DNA of 6,392 nt from Rhodanobacteraceae bacterium (GCA_003233535.1 QIMA01000367.1:1-6392), one strand, 5' to 3'; shown: positions 1 through 6,230, counted from the stretch's first letter. Notes: generated by a model from the letters alone, not told the origin. Made by a program: numbers and translations.

Positions 1-1686
1 CGTAAACAACAGGCTCTGCCCGTCCGGGGACCACACCGGACCGCTGACTTCGCCGGCATGAGTTCGGGTCAAGCGGGTAACAGACCCGGAAGCGATGTCG
101 CCAAGCATGATCTCGTTGCGACCGCTGCGGTTGGAGACAAAAGCGAGGGATTTGCGGTCGTAAGAAAGCGCTGGGAAGCCATCCGCGCGCGCGGACTGGA
201 ATACCGGCACAATGCGGTCGGCTCCCGCCTCGTTAAGGTCTACCCGAATGAGGTTGTGCGGCTGCAGTTGCTGCTGAAACACCAAGCTATCGCCATTTTG
301 CGCGACGCTAGGAAAGGTGGCGCCATAGGCACCTACTGGCTGTACGTCACCGTTGCTCGTGTCGAGCAACCAAAGCGATAGAGAACCGTTGTGGTCGGAG
401 GAAAAAACGATGTGCCTACTGTCGGGCATCCAGTCCATGCCGCGAATACTAGTGCGCAGCGTAGTCATGCGCTCGACTTCACCGCCCTGCGCGGTCGTCA
501 CGTAGATATCGCTGTGCGGTGATGCGCCACGGCGGAATGCCAGCCGCTCGCCGTCAGGCGAATACACCCCGTGGACATCGTTGTCTCCATCGCTGCGCTG
601 ATAGTTCAGCGCAGTAAACTGACCGCTCTGCAAATTGAGTATGCGTAGCTGCGGCCCAGTTTCGCCCACAGATCTAGACAAAAGCAGCCCACGACCATCC
701 GGTGTAAAATCCATCCACTCCACGTCACTGGAATAGCAATCGCCAACTTGCCGCTGATCGCCGCTCACGCTATCGATCATCATCAGCCGGCAAGAGCCCG
801 GGATGGCGCTCTGAAACACCACCGAACGGCCGTCCGGAGACCAAGCCGCAGCAATTTCAGCGCGGTCGGTAACCGCAGTAAGCGAACGCGCGCTCTCGGC
901 GCCAATCGTGCGGATCATCAACCGTGCGTTTCCGCTTTGCGCCTCAGCCCACTGCGAATAGACAACGATTCGACCATCGGGTGAGATCGCCGGCATGAAC
1001 TCTGCGCCGAATTCGGCGGCTATCGGCTTGAGAGCCACATTCAAGCGCCCGGCCAGCAGCGCAGGCAATGCCGATGGCTCGGTGGGCTTGGGCACGGTTG
1101 GCTGCAGCTGCTGCCGCCAACCCAGAGCCGCCACTACCAGCAAAACTGGAATCATTGCCAGCGCCCACCATGTCCAACGCGGTTGCGTCGGTGCGACAAA
1201 TTTTCCCTTACTAGAAGCAGGCGTTTCCGGCCCAGGTTCGCTGGACGTCGGTAAAACGTCAGCTGTTTCGTCGGCAGTTTCGACGGATTTGGCGACCGAT
1301 TCGTCATCCAGTGCCGCCAGCGAGGCTTCGGTATCGAGCCACTGCACCGGAACGATCAGTCGATAGCCCACGCGCGGAATGGTTTCAATGACCTGCTCAC
1401 CACCGTTGGTCAAGGTCCGCCTCAGTTCGCCGACCGCCTTGGTCACCACATCGTCCGATGGGCACTGATCGCGCCAAACTTGGTCGATCAGCAGTTCGCG
1501 CGCGACCGGCTCGCCCTCGTGGCGCAAGAGCAACTTGAGCACTTCCGCCGACTTCGGGGTCAGTCGCGTGCAATCCCCCCCGACTAGGACCTCATGTGTA
1601 CCCAAATCTATGCGCGCAGCACCTAGCTGGACGAAGCGCGATGCGGGCCGCCGCCCCTGTAGGCCGTTGATATCGTCGTCGGTCAT
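1..1686 (-). CDS. Membrane-anchored winged-helix regulator with periplasmic TolB/WD40-like beta-propeller (C-terminus cut by window edge)
   Basis: The frame is open from position 1857 to position 1 with no stop; 562 residues are visible and the C-terminus is missing. I chose the ATG at 1684-1686 because it is the only ATG before the upstream stop (1858-1860) and lies just before the DNA-binding domain; its ribosome site is weak. Residues ~18-113 form an OmpR/PhoB/CadC-type winged helix (visible: RLTPKSAEVLKLLL, ARELLIDQVW, VTKAVGELRR, IETIPRVGYRL). Residues ~114-170 are an acidic, Ser/Thr/Pro-rich linker. Residues ~173-190 are a hydrophobic helix with basic and Trp residues on the inner side, placing the rest in the periplasm. 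From ~230 on there are repeated beta-propeller blades with SPDG-like motifs (235-238, 283-286, 328-331, 376-379, 420-423, 552-555). Cys299 and Cys317 could form a disulfide. CadC-like proteins of this design sense a periplasmic signal and bind DNA directly from the membrane; the ligand and targets here are unknown. It is divergent from the AraC-type gene. Confidence 0.9.
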   Translation of the reverse strand, partial: MTDDDINGLQGRRPASRFVQLGAARIDLGTHEVLVGGDCTRLTPKSAEVLKLLLRHEGEPVARELLIDQVWRDQCPSDDVVTKAVGELRRTLTNGGEQVIETIPRVGYRLIVPVQWLDTEASLAALDDESVAKSVETADETADVLPTSSEPGPETPASSKGKFVAPTQPRWTWWALAMIPVLLVVAALGWRQQLQPTVPKPTEPSALPALLAGRLNVALKPIAAEFGAEFMPAISPDGRIVVYSQWAEAQSGNARLMIRTIGAESARSLTAVTDRAEIAAAWSPDGRSVVFQSAIPGSCRLMMIDSVSGDQRQVGDCYSSDVEWMDFTPDGRGLLLSRSVGETGPQLRILNLQSGQFTALNYQRSDGDNDVHGVYSPDGERLAFRRGASPHSDIYVTTAQGGEVERMTTLRTSIRGMDWMPDSRHIVFSSDHNGSLSLWLLDTSNGDVQPVGAYGATFPSVAQNGDSLVFQQQLQPHNLIRVDLNEAGADRIVPVFQSARADGFPALSYDRKSLAFVSNRSGRNEIMLGDIASGSVTRLTRTHAGEVSGPVWSPDGQSLLFT

Positions 1687-2176
1687 GTCGGCGCTGACCT
1701 GCTGTGGGCCAGCAACTCGCAGTCGCACCGACAAGGGCAGCGTAAGCGACCGTATCCGGCAGCCCAGTTCGGCCCGTACCCAGCATTCTGGGCCGCTACT
1801 GCCAACGCGCGTTGTGCGACTGGGACCATCAGTTATTTGCGTTCGGCTGTTGGAGCTTTATGACTGCAATCGAGTCGTTGGCAACACGCAAAACTGACAA
1901 AGCAGTCTCGTGTGCGCAGACGCGCCCGACGATGAGTTTCAATCAAGCTTAGTGCATCGTCTATAGCCTGATCGCCATACGAGCGCACGCAGCGGGCCTA
2001 CGTTGCACCCGATTCAGCAATATTCGCGCCTGTGCGTATCAAATGTTGTTCAAAACGGAAGCACCGTGGGTCGTCGGCTATTCGTCGGCACAACCTCCGC
2101 TTCACGCCACTTGCCCGTCAGTACATTGAATTAGCACTAGTCCAATCTGAACCCACCATGAGGCGGGAGCGCGAAG
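1687..2176. other. Divergent intergenic region, no gene supported
   Basis: This 490-bp stretch separates two divergent regulator genes. I see no convincing coding frame in it: the short open frames on both strands give low-complexity, arginine-rich or unrecognisable peptides. No tRNA or other RNA gene is visible. Structure noted: a nested inverted repeat at about 1771-1795 (GGCCC/GGGCC around CCCAG-CATT-CTGGG), upstream of the winged-helix gene, and a direct repeat at 2071-2089 upstream of the AraC-type gene. No -35/-10 pair on either strand is good enough to call, so promoters for both regulators must lie here but are not resolved by eye. Confidence 0.7.
2071..2089. repeat. Direct repeat TCGTCGGC x2, 11-bp period
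   Basis: TCGTCGGC occurs at 2071-2078 and again at 2082-2089, so the copies are offset by 11 bp, about one helical turn. They lie 88-106 bp before the ATG of the AraC-type gene. Tandem half-sites on one face of the helix are typical of AraC-family operators, so an autoregulatory site is possible. Eight-base repeats in GC-rich DNA can also arise by chance. Confidence 0.35.
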
Positions 2177-3121
2177 ATGGATCTGGTACTGGTCAAGCAA
2201 AGCCAAGCGGCGAGCCCGAGTTTCGCTCACCCCGGACATTTTAACGAGCGTAATCACGGTCTGAGCTTGGCCGTGATCAGTACCCCTCGGGGCCAGGAAG
2301 CGCCCCGAGCCTGGTGTCCACCTAGCTTGATCATGGCACTCGGTGGTCCAGTGTTGCTGCGGCGCGGTGCCGTCCATGCGCAGATCCCGACCGATGGCAT
2401 CATTGTGTTAGAGGAAGGTGCCCAGTACAGCGTACGGTCACAAAGATCGGCCAGCGTATTGACTGTGATGTTGGGCGCGGTCGCGCTGAATGCTGACGCC
2501 ACCCAACAGTCTCCGAAACGACGCCTGCTGCCGACACTGGTTGGGCAAGCAGATCCGATCGCCGGCACGCTGCAGTCGCTTAGCCGTCGCTGCCGCTTTG
2601 AACCTGAGGGGCTGATCGATGACCAGAGTGCGTTGAATGACTTTCTCTCCGAGCTATGGGCCAGACAGCGCGCCAACAGCCATCTGATGGCTCGATGCCC
2701 CGGTCGCACGCTGGCCCATCAGCGCGATGTGCTCATGCGGCTCTCCCGCGTCGCCAGTTTGCTCGATGCCCCCGGCGGCGCGCCGGCTGATCTGGCCACC
2801 TTGGCAGACTTGGCGAGCTATTCTCCCACCCACTTCCTGCGTCTATTCTCAGCCGTGTACGGTGCCAGCCCGCACGACTATCAGGTCAACGTGCGCTTAG
2901 CCAAAGCGCGACGGATGTTGGCCGAAACCGGACTGGCGGTGCGCGATATCGCTGAGGCAGTCGGCTTCGATTCGCGCTCCACCTTCAACCGTTTGTTCCG
3001 GCGTGCCTTTGGCACTTCCGCCGCCGACCTCCGACAACGGTTAGCACGCAGTTCTCACTCACGCGGGATGGTGCGCGAAATAGGCGCTAGCGAGCATGCC
3101 GGAGCCCACGCCGCAGCCTGA
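2177..3121 (+). CDS. AraC-family transcriptional regulator
   Basis: This is a 314-residue protein, a normal length for the AraC/XylS family. The ATG at 2177 has a good ribosome site, GGGAG at 2165-2169, seven bases upstream, and no earlier in-frame start is seen. Residues ~25-105 look like a short beta-rich, cupin-type sensor domain (for example GIIVLEEGAQYSV at 74-86), which is poorly conserved and gives no ligand. Residues ~185-290 are the double helix-turn-helix: the first unit is about 206-227 (LATLADLASYSPTHFLRLF), the second about 254-276 (AVRDIAEAVGFDSRSTFNRLF), followed by the family's F-G-x-S-x-x-x-x-R end. A 25-residue Ala/His/Arg-rich tail follows the DNA-binding domain and is probably disordered. 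It is transcribed away from the membrane regulator and towards nadB. The family assignment is firm; target genes and inducer cannot be read from the sequence. Confidence 0.93.
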   Translation: MDLVLVKQSQAASPSFAHPGHFNERNHGLSLAVISTPRGQEAPRAWCPPSLIMALGGPVLLRRGAVHAQIPTDGIIVLEEGAQYSVRSQRSASVLTVMLGAVALNADATQQSPKRRLLPTLVGQADPIAGTLQSLSRRCRFEPEGLIDDQSALNDFLSELWARQRANSHLMARCPGRTLAHQRDVLMRLSRVASLLDAPGGAPADLATLADLASYSPTHFLRLFSAVYGASPHDYQVNVRLAKARRMLAETGLAVRDIAEAVGFDSRSTFNRLFRRAFGTSAADLRQRLARSSHSRGMVREIGASEHAGAHAAA

Positions 3122-3130
3122 CACAGAACA

Positions 3131-3151
3131 GTCGCCACGGCCTGCGGCGAC
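3131..3151 (+). terminator. Possible weak terminator hairpin after the AraC-type gene
   Basis: GTCGCC (3131-3136) and GGCGAC (3146-3151) form a perfect six-base GC-rich stem around a nine-base loop, ten bases after the TGA at 3119-3121. There is no U-tract after it on either strand, so it does not meet the usual Rho-independent pattern. It sits in the 184-bp spacer between the convergent AraC-type gene and nadB and could act on either transcript. The rest of the spacer holds nothing else of note apart from the 8-bp palindrome CACTAGTG. Confidence 0.25.
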
Positions 3152-3305
3152 CCGTACCATTGCGCGGGCCACTAGTGTGGTGTTTGTTGAATACGTTGAA
3201 TTTAGTTCAGATGTAGTTGGTCGTCAGACTAGGCGCGAGGAATAGGCATAGCACCGCCTTAGCTGCGACGAGCAACGCCGTATCAGGGCTAAAGACGCGG
3301 AAACA

Positions 3306-4814
3306 CTAGGCCGCCGCTTGACCAGACACCTGTGGGCGACGCGGCGCAATGGCGTGGGCACCGATGCTTTCGGTACGCCGTCTGGCAGCTTCGACTAGCA
3401 AGCGACCGACTAGCAGTTGGTCCAGCACTTTCGCGCCGTTGAGACAGCGACGCTCCAGCAGTTGCAGCTGATCGACCGCCGCTTCCAGTGCATCTTCATA
3501 GCGAACCAAACCCGCGCAGGACCACATCAGCTGACGCAACCGCGCAAATACCATTGCCTCGGAGATCGGTGCGCCTTTGTTAGGTTCGCGCCAAATCCCC
3601 AGACCAACCGGCGGTATCCGGGCCGGTTTGGGCATGCGCGCCAGTCGCTCACCCAATACGCGACCGAACGCCACGCCTTCAAGCATGGAATTACTAGCCA
3701 ACCGATTGGCTCCATGGACACCGGTGCAGGCAGTTTCACCAATCGCGTAAAGACCGTTCAGCGTGCTCAAGCTGTGCAAATCAACTTTGATTCCGCCCAT
3801 GTGATAGTGCGCGGCGGGCACCACTGGGATCAGTTCCTGGCGTGGATCGATATTGCGCTGTTGGCAAGAACGGAAGACGGTTGGGAAGCGCTGCCGCAAT
3901 GAATCGCCAAGCATGCGTGCGTCCAGATAAACCACGTGACCATGTTCGAGCTGACTCCAAACCGCGCGCGAGAGCACGTCACGCGGCGCCAATTCGGCCG
4001 CTTCGTGCTGAGCGAGCATGAATCGCAGCCCCTGCTCGTTGACCATTTGTGCCCCAGCTCCGCGCAGAGCTTCAGTAATCAACAGCAGTTGCTCGCCCTG
4101 CCCTGGCTGGGCCGGCGCAAGCGCGGTTGGATGAAACTGCACGTATTCCATGTCCGCCAATTCGGCGCCAGCGCGATGCGCTATGGCCAAACCGCTACCG
4201 TCGCACTCGGGTGGATTGGTGGTGTTAAGAAACAGCTGACCGACTCCGCCTGTGGCCAGCACGACGTGCGGTGCGTATAGCTCGAAAGCCTCGCCCTGGT
4301 TGTTCTGGACTGCGGTGCCGACCACCGACTGGTTGAGCTTGATCAGCTCGCGCACCTGACAGTGTTCAAAAGTTTCGATGTGGCTGGACATCTCCACGGC
4401 AGCGCGCAGCGCACGCATGATCTCTGCTCCGGAGGCGTCTCCGCCCGCGTGCACGATACGCGGAAAGCTGTGCGCCGCCTCGCGACCAAGCGCCAAATTG
4501 GCACCAATTCGGTCGAACTCGGTGCCGATATCAACCAGCCAGCGAACGACTTCGGGCGCGCTTTCGGCCATCCAGCGCACCGCCGCTTTGTGATTACGGC
4601 GGCAACCCGCTTTGAGGGTATCCAGGGCATGCTGTGATGGCGAGTCACCAGGACCAATCGCGGCTGCAACGCCGCCCTGGGCCCAGGAACTGGCGCCGTC
4701 TAGTCCAATCACGCCGCGGGTAACGACGGCCACGCGCGCGCCGCGTGCGGCCAGCGCGGTGCTTAAACCGGCGACTCCGCTACCAACGATGACGACATCG
4801 AACTGATCGGCCAT
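3306..4814 (-). CDS. nadB: L-aspartate oxidase
   Basis: NadB is the flavoenzyme that oxidises L-aspartate to iminoaspartate, the first step of de novo NAD synthesis, in the cytoplasm. The 502-residue protein carries the family hallmarks in order: the FAD-binding Rossmann fold at residues 6-24 (VVIVGSGVAGLSTALAARG), the SSWAQGGVAAA motif at 42-52, REAAHSFPRIVHAGGDASG at 111-129, FHPTAL at 227-232 (His228, counterpart of E. coli His244), APRD at 276-279 (Arg278, counterpart of Arg290), AHYHMGGI at 335-342 (His336 or His338 near E. coli His351), and GETACTGVHGANRLASNSML at 359-378 (Arg371, counterpart of Arg386). A helical C-terminal domain follows. The frame extends upstream to a GTG at 4889, but the ATG at 4814 is preferred: it has GGAG eight bases upstream, begins at the usual distance from the FAD motif, and lies downstream of the candidate promoter. 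The end is somewhat shorter than in E. coli (540 residues). The nadA gene lies 230 bp upstream on the same strand. Confidence 0.97.
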   Translation of the reverse strand: MADQFDVVIVGSGVAGLSTALAARGARVAVVTRGVIGLDGASSWAQGGVAAAIGPGDSPSQHALDTLKAGCRRNHKAAVRWMAESAPEVVRWLVDIGTEFDRIGANLALGREAAHSFPRIVHAGGDASGAEIMRALRAAVEMSSHIETFEHCQVRELIKLNQSVVGTAVQNNQGEAFELYAPHVVLATGGVGQLFLNTTNPPECDGSGLAIAHRAGAELADMEYVQFHPTALAPAQPGQGEQLLLITEALRGAGAQMVNEQGLRFMLAQHEAAELAPRDVLSRAVWSQLEHGHVVYLDARMLGDSLRQRFPTVFRSCQQRNIDPRQELIPVVPAAHYHMGGIKVDLHSLSTLNGLYAIGETACTGVHGANRLASNSMLEGVAFGRVLGERLARMPKPARIPPVGLGIWREPNKGAPISEAMVFARLRQLMWSCAGLVRYEDALEAAVDQLQLLERRCLNGAKVLDQLLVGRLLVEAARRRTESIGAHAIAPRRPQVSGQAAA

Positions 4815-4822
4815 TGCGCTGA

Positions 4823-4826
4823 CTCC
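4823..4826 (-). promoter_or_regulatory. Ribosome binding site that sets the nadB start
   Basis: Read on the minus strand, GGAG stands eight bases before the ATG at 4812-4814. No comparable site stands before the alternative in-frame GTG at 4887-4889, and the 25-residue extension it would add (with several Arg and no family resemblance) is not expected in NadB. This decides the start. Confidence 0.75.
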
Positions 4827-4865
4827 AACACGCCGGACCAATGCGCGAATACGACAAGGTCCAGA

Positions 4866-4896
4866 ATCATAAGTGTGGAACGATTTCACGTCTCAA
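4866..4896 (-). promoter_or_regulatory. Candidate nadB promoter
   Basis: On the minus strand TTGAGA (4891-4896) is followed after 19 bases by TATGAT (4866-4871); an 18-base reading gives TTATGA. Both boxes are close to the sigma-70 consensus, though the spacer is longer than the ideal 17. Transcription would begin near 4859, giving a leader of about 45 bases before the ATG at 4814. It would exclude the GTG at 4889 from the transcript. The -35 directly abuts the inverted repeat at 4897-4929. Confidence 0.5.
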
Positions 4897-4929
4897 TGTG
4901 TGATCCATCCGGCAAAGCCGAATCACACA
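4897..4929. promoter_or_regulatory. 33-bp nested inverted repeat upstream of nadB (operator or hairpin)
   Basis: TGTGTGAT (4897-4904) is a perfect inverted match to ATCACACA (4922-4929). Inside lies a second perfect stem, CGGC (4910-4913) with GCCG (4917-4920) around AAA. As RNA this gives an eight-pair outer stem, an asymmetric bulge of five against one, and a four-pair inner stem. On the minus strand it is followed by TTGAGA rather than a run of T, so it is a poor terminator. It is placed immediately upstream of the candidate nadB -35, which suits an operator for an activator or repressor. I do not recognise the half-site as that of a known NAD regulator. Confidence 0.45.
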
Positions 4930-4962
4930 GATGAGCGTATTGTGCCCGAGCGCGCCCTAAGT

Positions 4963-4977
4963 TGACAGTTTGTGTCA
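4963..4977. repeat. Short inverted repeat TGACA-N5-TGTCA
   Basis: A perfect five-base dyad with a five-base spacer in the nadA-nadB spacer, about 150 bp before the nadB start. It could be a second protein site or chance. Its TGTCA arm is only loosely like the TGTGTGAT arm of the neighbouring 33-bp repeat. Confidence 0.25.
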
Positions 4978-5044
4978 CTCTATTCGTGCAAATCAGTGAT
5001 GGGCACCCTGTCGCGGCTGATGACTTGCTTAGTGTGTCCCTGCT

Positions 5045-6055
5045 CTAACCAATAGCCAACATCCGCTCCACCGCCCGCCGCGCGCGCCGCCCCAACTCGG
5101 GCTCAACCTGCACCTCATAACGCATGTGCAGCAGCGTGTCGCGGATCTTCTCCAGGGTGATGCGCTTCATATGCGGGCACAAATTGCATGGCCGCACAAA
5201 TTCGATCTGCGGCAGTTCTAGCGCCACGTTGTCGCTCATCGAACACTCAGTGATGAGCGCGACGCGAGCGGGCAACGTGCGTTTGAGATGGTTGATCATT
5301 CCAGATGTGGAGCCCACAAAGTCGGCTTCAGCAAGCACATCGGGTGGACACTCGGGGTGCGCCAACACCTTGAGCGAGCGCCCGCCTTCGCGCAGACCGC
5401 GGATCTGGGCAGCGCTAAAGCGCTCATGCACCTCGCAGGCACCCTCCCAGAGGATTAATTCTTTGGACGTTTGCCCGGCCACCCAGTGGCCCAAATAGCG
5501 ATCAGGCAAGAACAATACGCGCTCGGCGCTCAACGACTCCACAACCTCCAACGCGTTCGACGAAGTGCAACAAACATCGGATTCGGCCTTCACCTCGGCA
5601 CTGGTGTTCACGTACGTCACGACCGGAGCGTCCGGATACTGCTCACGCAGCGCACGGACGTCGGCACCGGTAATGGAGTCGGCCAGAGAGCAACCAGCGG
5701 CCAGATCCGGGATCAACACGGTACGCTCCGGGCTGAGGATTTTCGCCGTCTCGGCCATGAAATGGACGCCGCACATGACGATAACTTGCGCCTCGCTGCT
5801 GGCAGCTAGGCGCGCCAAGGCCAGCGAATCGCCGCTGAGATCGGCGACCCCGTGGAAAATCTCCGGAGTCTGGTAGTTGTGCGCCAGGATGACGGCTTTA
5901 CGCGCTACCTTGAGCCGCTGAATTTCCTCGATCAGCGGCTGATGTAACAGCCATTCCTCGTCCGGGAGAATGCGTTGACGGGCGCTCGATTCCGCTGTCG
6001 GTTCAAATACGCTGACCTCCATCGGAGCTAAAGTGTCATCCAGACGTTCAACCAT
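5045..6055 (-). CDS. nadA: Quinolinate synthase A
   Basis: NadA is a cytoplasmic [4Fe-4S] enzyme that condenses iminoaspartate (from NadB) with dihydroxyacetone phosphate to quinolinate. The protein has 336 residues, a usual length. Visible motifs: [11 protein letters not shown] at 56-66, [13 protein letters not shown] at 72-84, [16 protein letters not shown] at 94-109 (Cys95, first cluster ligand), [22 protein letters not shown] at 147-168 (substrate loop), LPDRYLG at 183-189, [10 protein letters not shown] at 204-213 (Cys207, second ligand), HPECP at 233-237, GSTSGM at 248-253, and [15 protein letters not shown] at 290-304 (Cys293, or less likely Cys290, third ligand). All cluster and catalytic features appear intact. 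The ATG at 6055 has GGAGAG (6061-6066) with ideal spacing; the internal Met at residue 12 (6022) has none. It is transcribed before nadB but separated from it by 230 bp, so the pair are neighbours rather than a tight operon. nadC is not in view. Confidence 0.97.
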   Translation of the reverse strand: MVERLDDTLAPMEVSVFEPTAESSARQRILPDEEWLLHQPLIEEIQRLKVARKAVILAHNYQTPEIFHGVADLSGDSLALARLAASSEAQVIVMCGVHFMAETAKILSPERTVLIPDLAAGCSLADSITGADVRALREQYPDAPVVTYVNTSAEVKAESDVCCTSSNALEVVESLSAERVLFLPDRYLGHWVAGQTSKELILWEGACEVHERFSAAQIRGLREGGRSLKVLAHPECPPDVLAEADFVGSTSGMINHLKRTLPARVALITECSMSDNVALELPQIEFVRPCNLCPHMKRITLEKIRDTLLHMRYEVQVEPELGRRARRAVERMLAIG

Positions 6056-6074
6056 CGCCGCTCTCCGCTAGCTT

Positions 6075-6117
6075 TGCTCATTCTGAGCATTGAGAGCCCA
6101 CGATCCCACTGGGGCTC
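6075..6117 (-). other. Two hairpins in the nadA leader
   Basis: TGCTCA (6075-6080) pairs with TGAGCA (6084-6089) around a three-base loop, a perfect six-pair stem whose edge is about eight bases from the nadA ribosome site. Just upstream in the transcript, GAGCCC (6094-6099) pairs with GGGCTC (6112-6117) around a twelve-base loop. Neither is followed by a U-tract. They lie within the predicted leader of about 73 bases. They may affect translation or mRNA stability, or may be incidental. Confidence 0.4.
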
Positions 6118-6131
6118 AAGGACGTGAGCGA

Positions 6132-6154
6132 CTTATCCTAATGCTGAGTATAAG
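6132..6154. promoter_or_regulatory. Imperfect palindrome over the nadA -10 (possible operator)
   Basis: A 23-bp dyad with outer arms CTTAT (6132-6136) and ATAAG (6150-6154); in all 8 of 11 positions pair across the centre at 6143. It overlaps the predicted -10 and most of the spacer of the nadA promoter, a position where a bound repressor would block polymerase. It does not match the dyad upstream of nadB, so a shared regulator is not indicated. Confidence 0.35.
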
Positions 6155-6164
6155 CAAAAGTCAA
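6135..6164 (-). promoter_or_regulatory. Candidate nadA promoter
   Basis: On the minus strand TTGACT (6159-6164, five of six consensus bases) is followed after 18 bases by TAGGAT (6135-6140, four of six). Transcription would start near 6128, giving a leader of about 73 bases to the ATG at 6055. It is the best sigma-70-like pair in the 174-bp gap upstream of nadA. Confidence 0.5.
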
Positions 6165-6176
6165 TTGGGATGGAGC

Positions 6177-6202
6177 AGTGCCAGTAGCCAGTGCCAGTTG
6201 CC
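6177..6202. repeat. 13-bp tandem duplication
   Basis: Two adjacent copies of a 13-base unit, AGTGCCAGTAGCC (6177-6189) and AGTGCCAGTTGCC (6190-6202), differ at one base. They lie between the end of the right-hand gene and the nadA promoter. The unit is itself built of CCAG/GCCA steps. It looks like local slippage; no function is apparent. Confidence 0.6.
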
Positions 6203-6213
6203 AGAAGTGCTAA

Positions 6214-6230
6214 AGCCAGCAGCGTTGGCT
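6214..6230 (-). terminator. Possible terminator of the right-hand gene
   Basis: On the minus strand the sequence starting at the stop codon forms a stem with arms AGCCAAC and GCTGGCT, with one A-C mismatch and a three-base loop, followed by TTTAG. The stem is GC-rich and followed by a short T run, so it is a weak Rho-independent candidate. It would separate the right-hand gene from the nadA promoter. Confidence 0.35.

Noticed and set aside
58..381. Plus-strand open frame of 107 codons
   Set aside because: It lies wholly inside the minus-strand beta-propeller gene, whose repeated SPDG motifs show the true coding frame; the peptide resembles no family.
995..1366. Plus-strand open frame of 123 codons, Ser/Ala rich
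   Set aside because: It is antisense to the linker, membrane helix and first blade of the winged-helix protein; its composition is that of a GC-rich shadow frame.
1535..1897. Plus-strand open frame of 120 codons reaching into the divergent spacer
   Set aside because: Most of it is antisense to the winged-helix domain, and the part beyond 1686 has no recognisable features or good ribosome site.
2032..2244. Plus-strand open frame of 70 codons overlapping the AraC-type start
   Set aside because: Arg/Ser-rich peptide with no family resemblance, running into the AraC-type gene in another frame; no good ribosome site.
2254..2709. Minus-strand open frame of 151 codons
   Set aside because: Fully antisense to the AraC-type regulator, which has clear helix-turn-helix motifs and a ribosome site.
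3171..3178. CACTAGTG palindrome in the convergent spacer
   Set aside because: An 8-bp palindrome alone, between two gene ends, is expected by chance and has no supporting context.
3417..3902. Plus-strand open frame of 161 codons inside nadB
   Set aside because: Antisense to conserved NadB segments including the GANRLASNS and HYHMGG motifs; a shadow of the codon bias.
4815..4889. N-terminal extension of nadB from the in-frame GTG at 4889
   Set aside because: It lacks a ribosome site, adds 25 residues with no family resemblance, and would lie upstream of the predicted transcript start; the ATG at 4814 has a proper GGAG.
4897..4929. Rho-independent terminator of nadA
   Set aside because: The stem is not followed by a T-run on the minus strand and lies over 110 bp after the nadA stop, next to a better-fitting promoter -35.
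5124..5498. Plus-strand open frame of 124 codons inside nadA
   Set aside because: Antisense to the conserved C-terminal half of NadA, including the third cluster cysteine.
6056..6128. NAD+-I (nadA motif) riboswitch in the nadA leader
   Set aside because: The leader has two simple stems but not the tandem hairpin pattern with conserved loop residues that I associate with that class, which is mostly acidobacterial; a covariance-model search would settle it.
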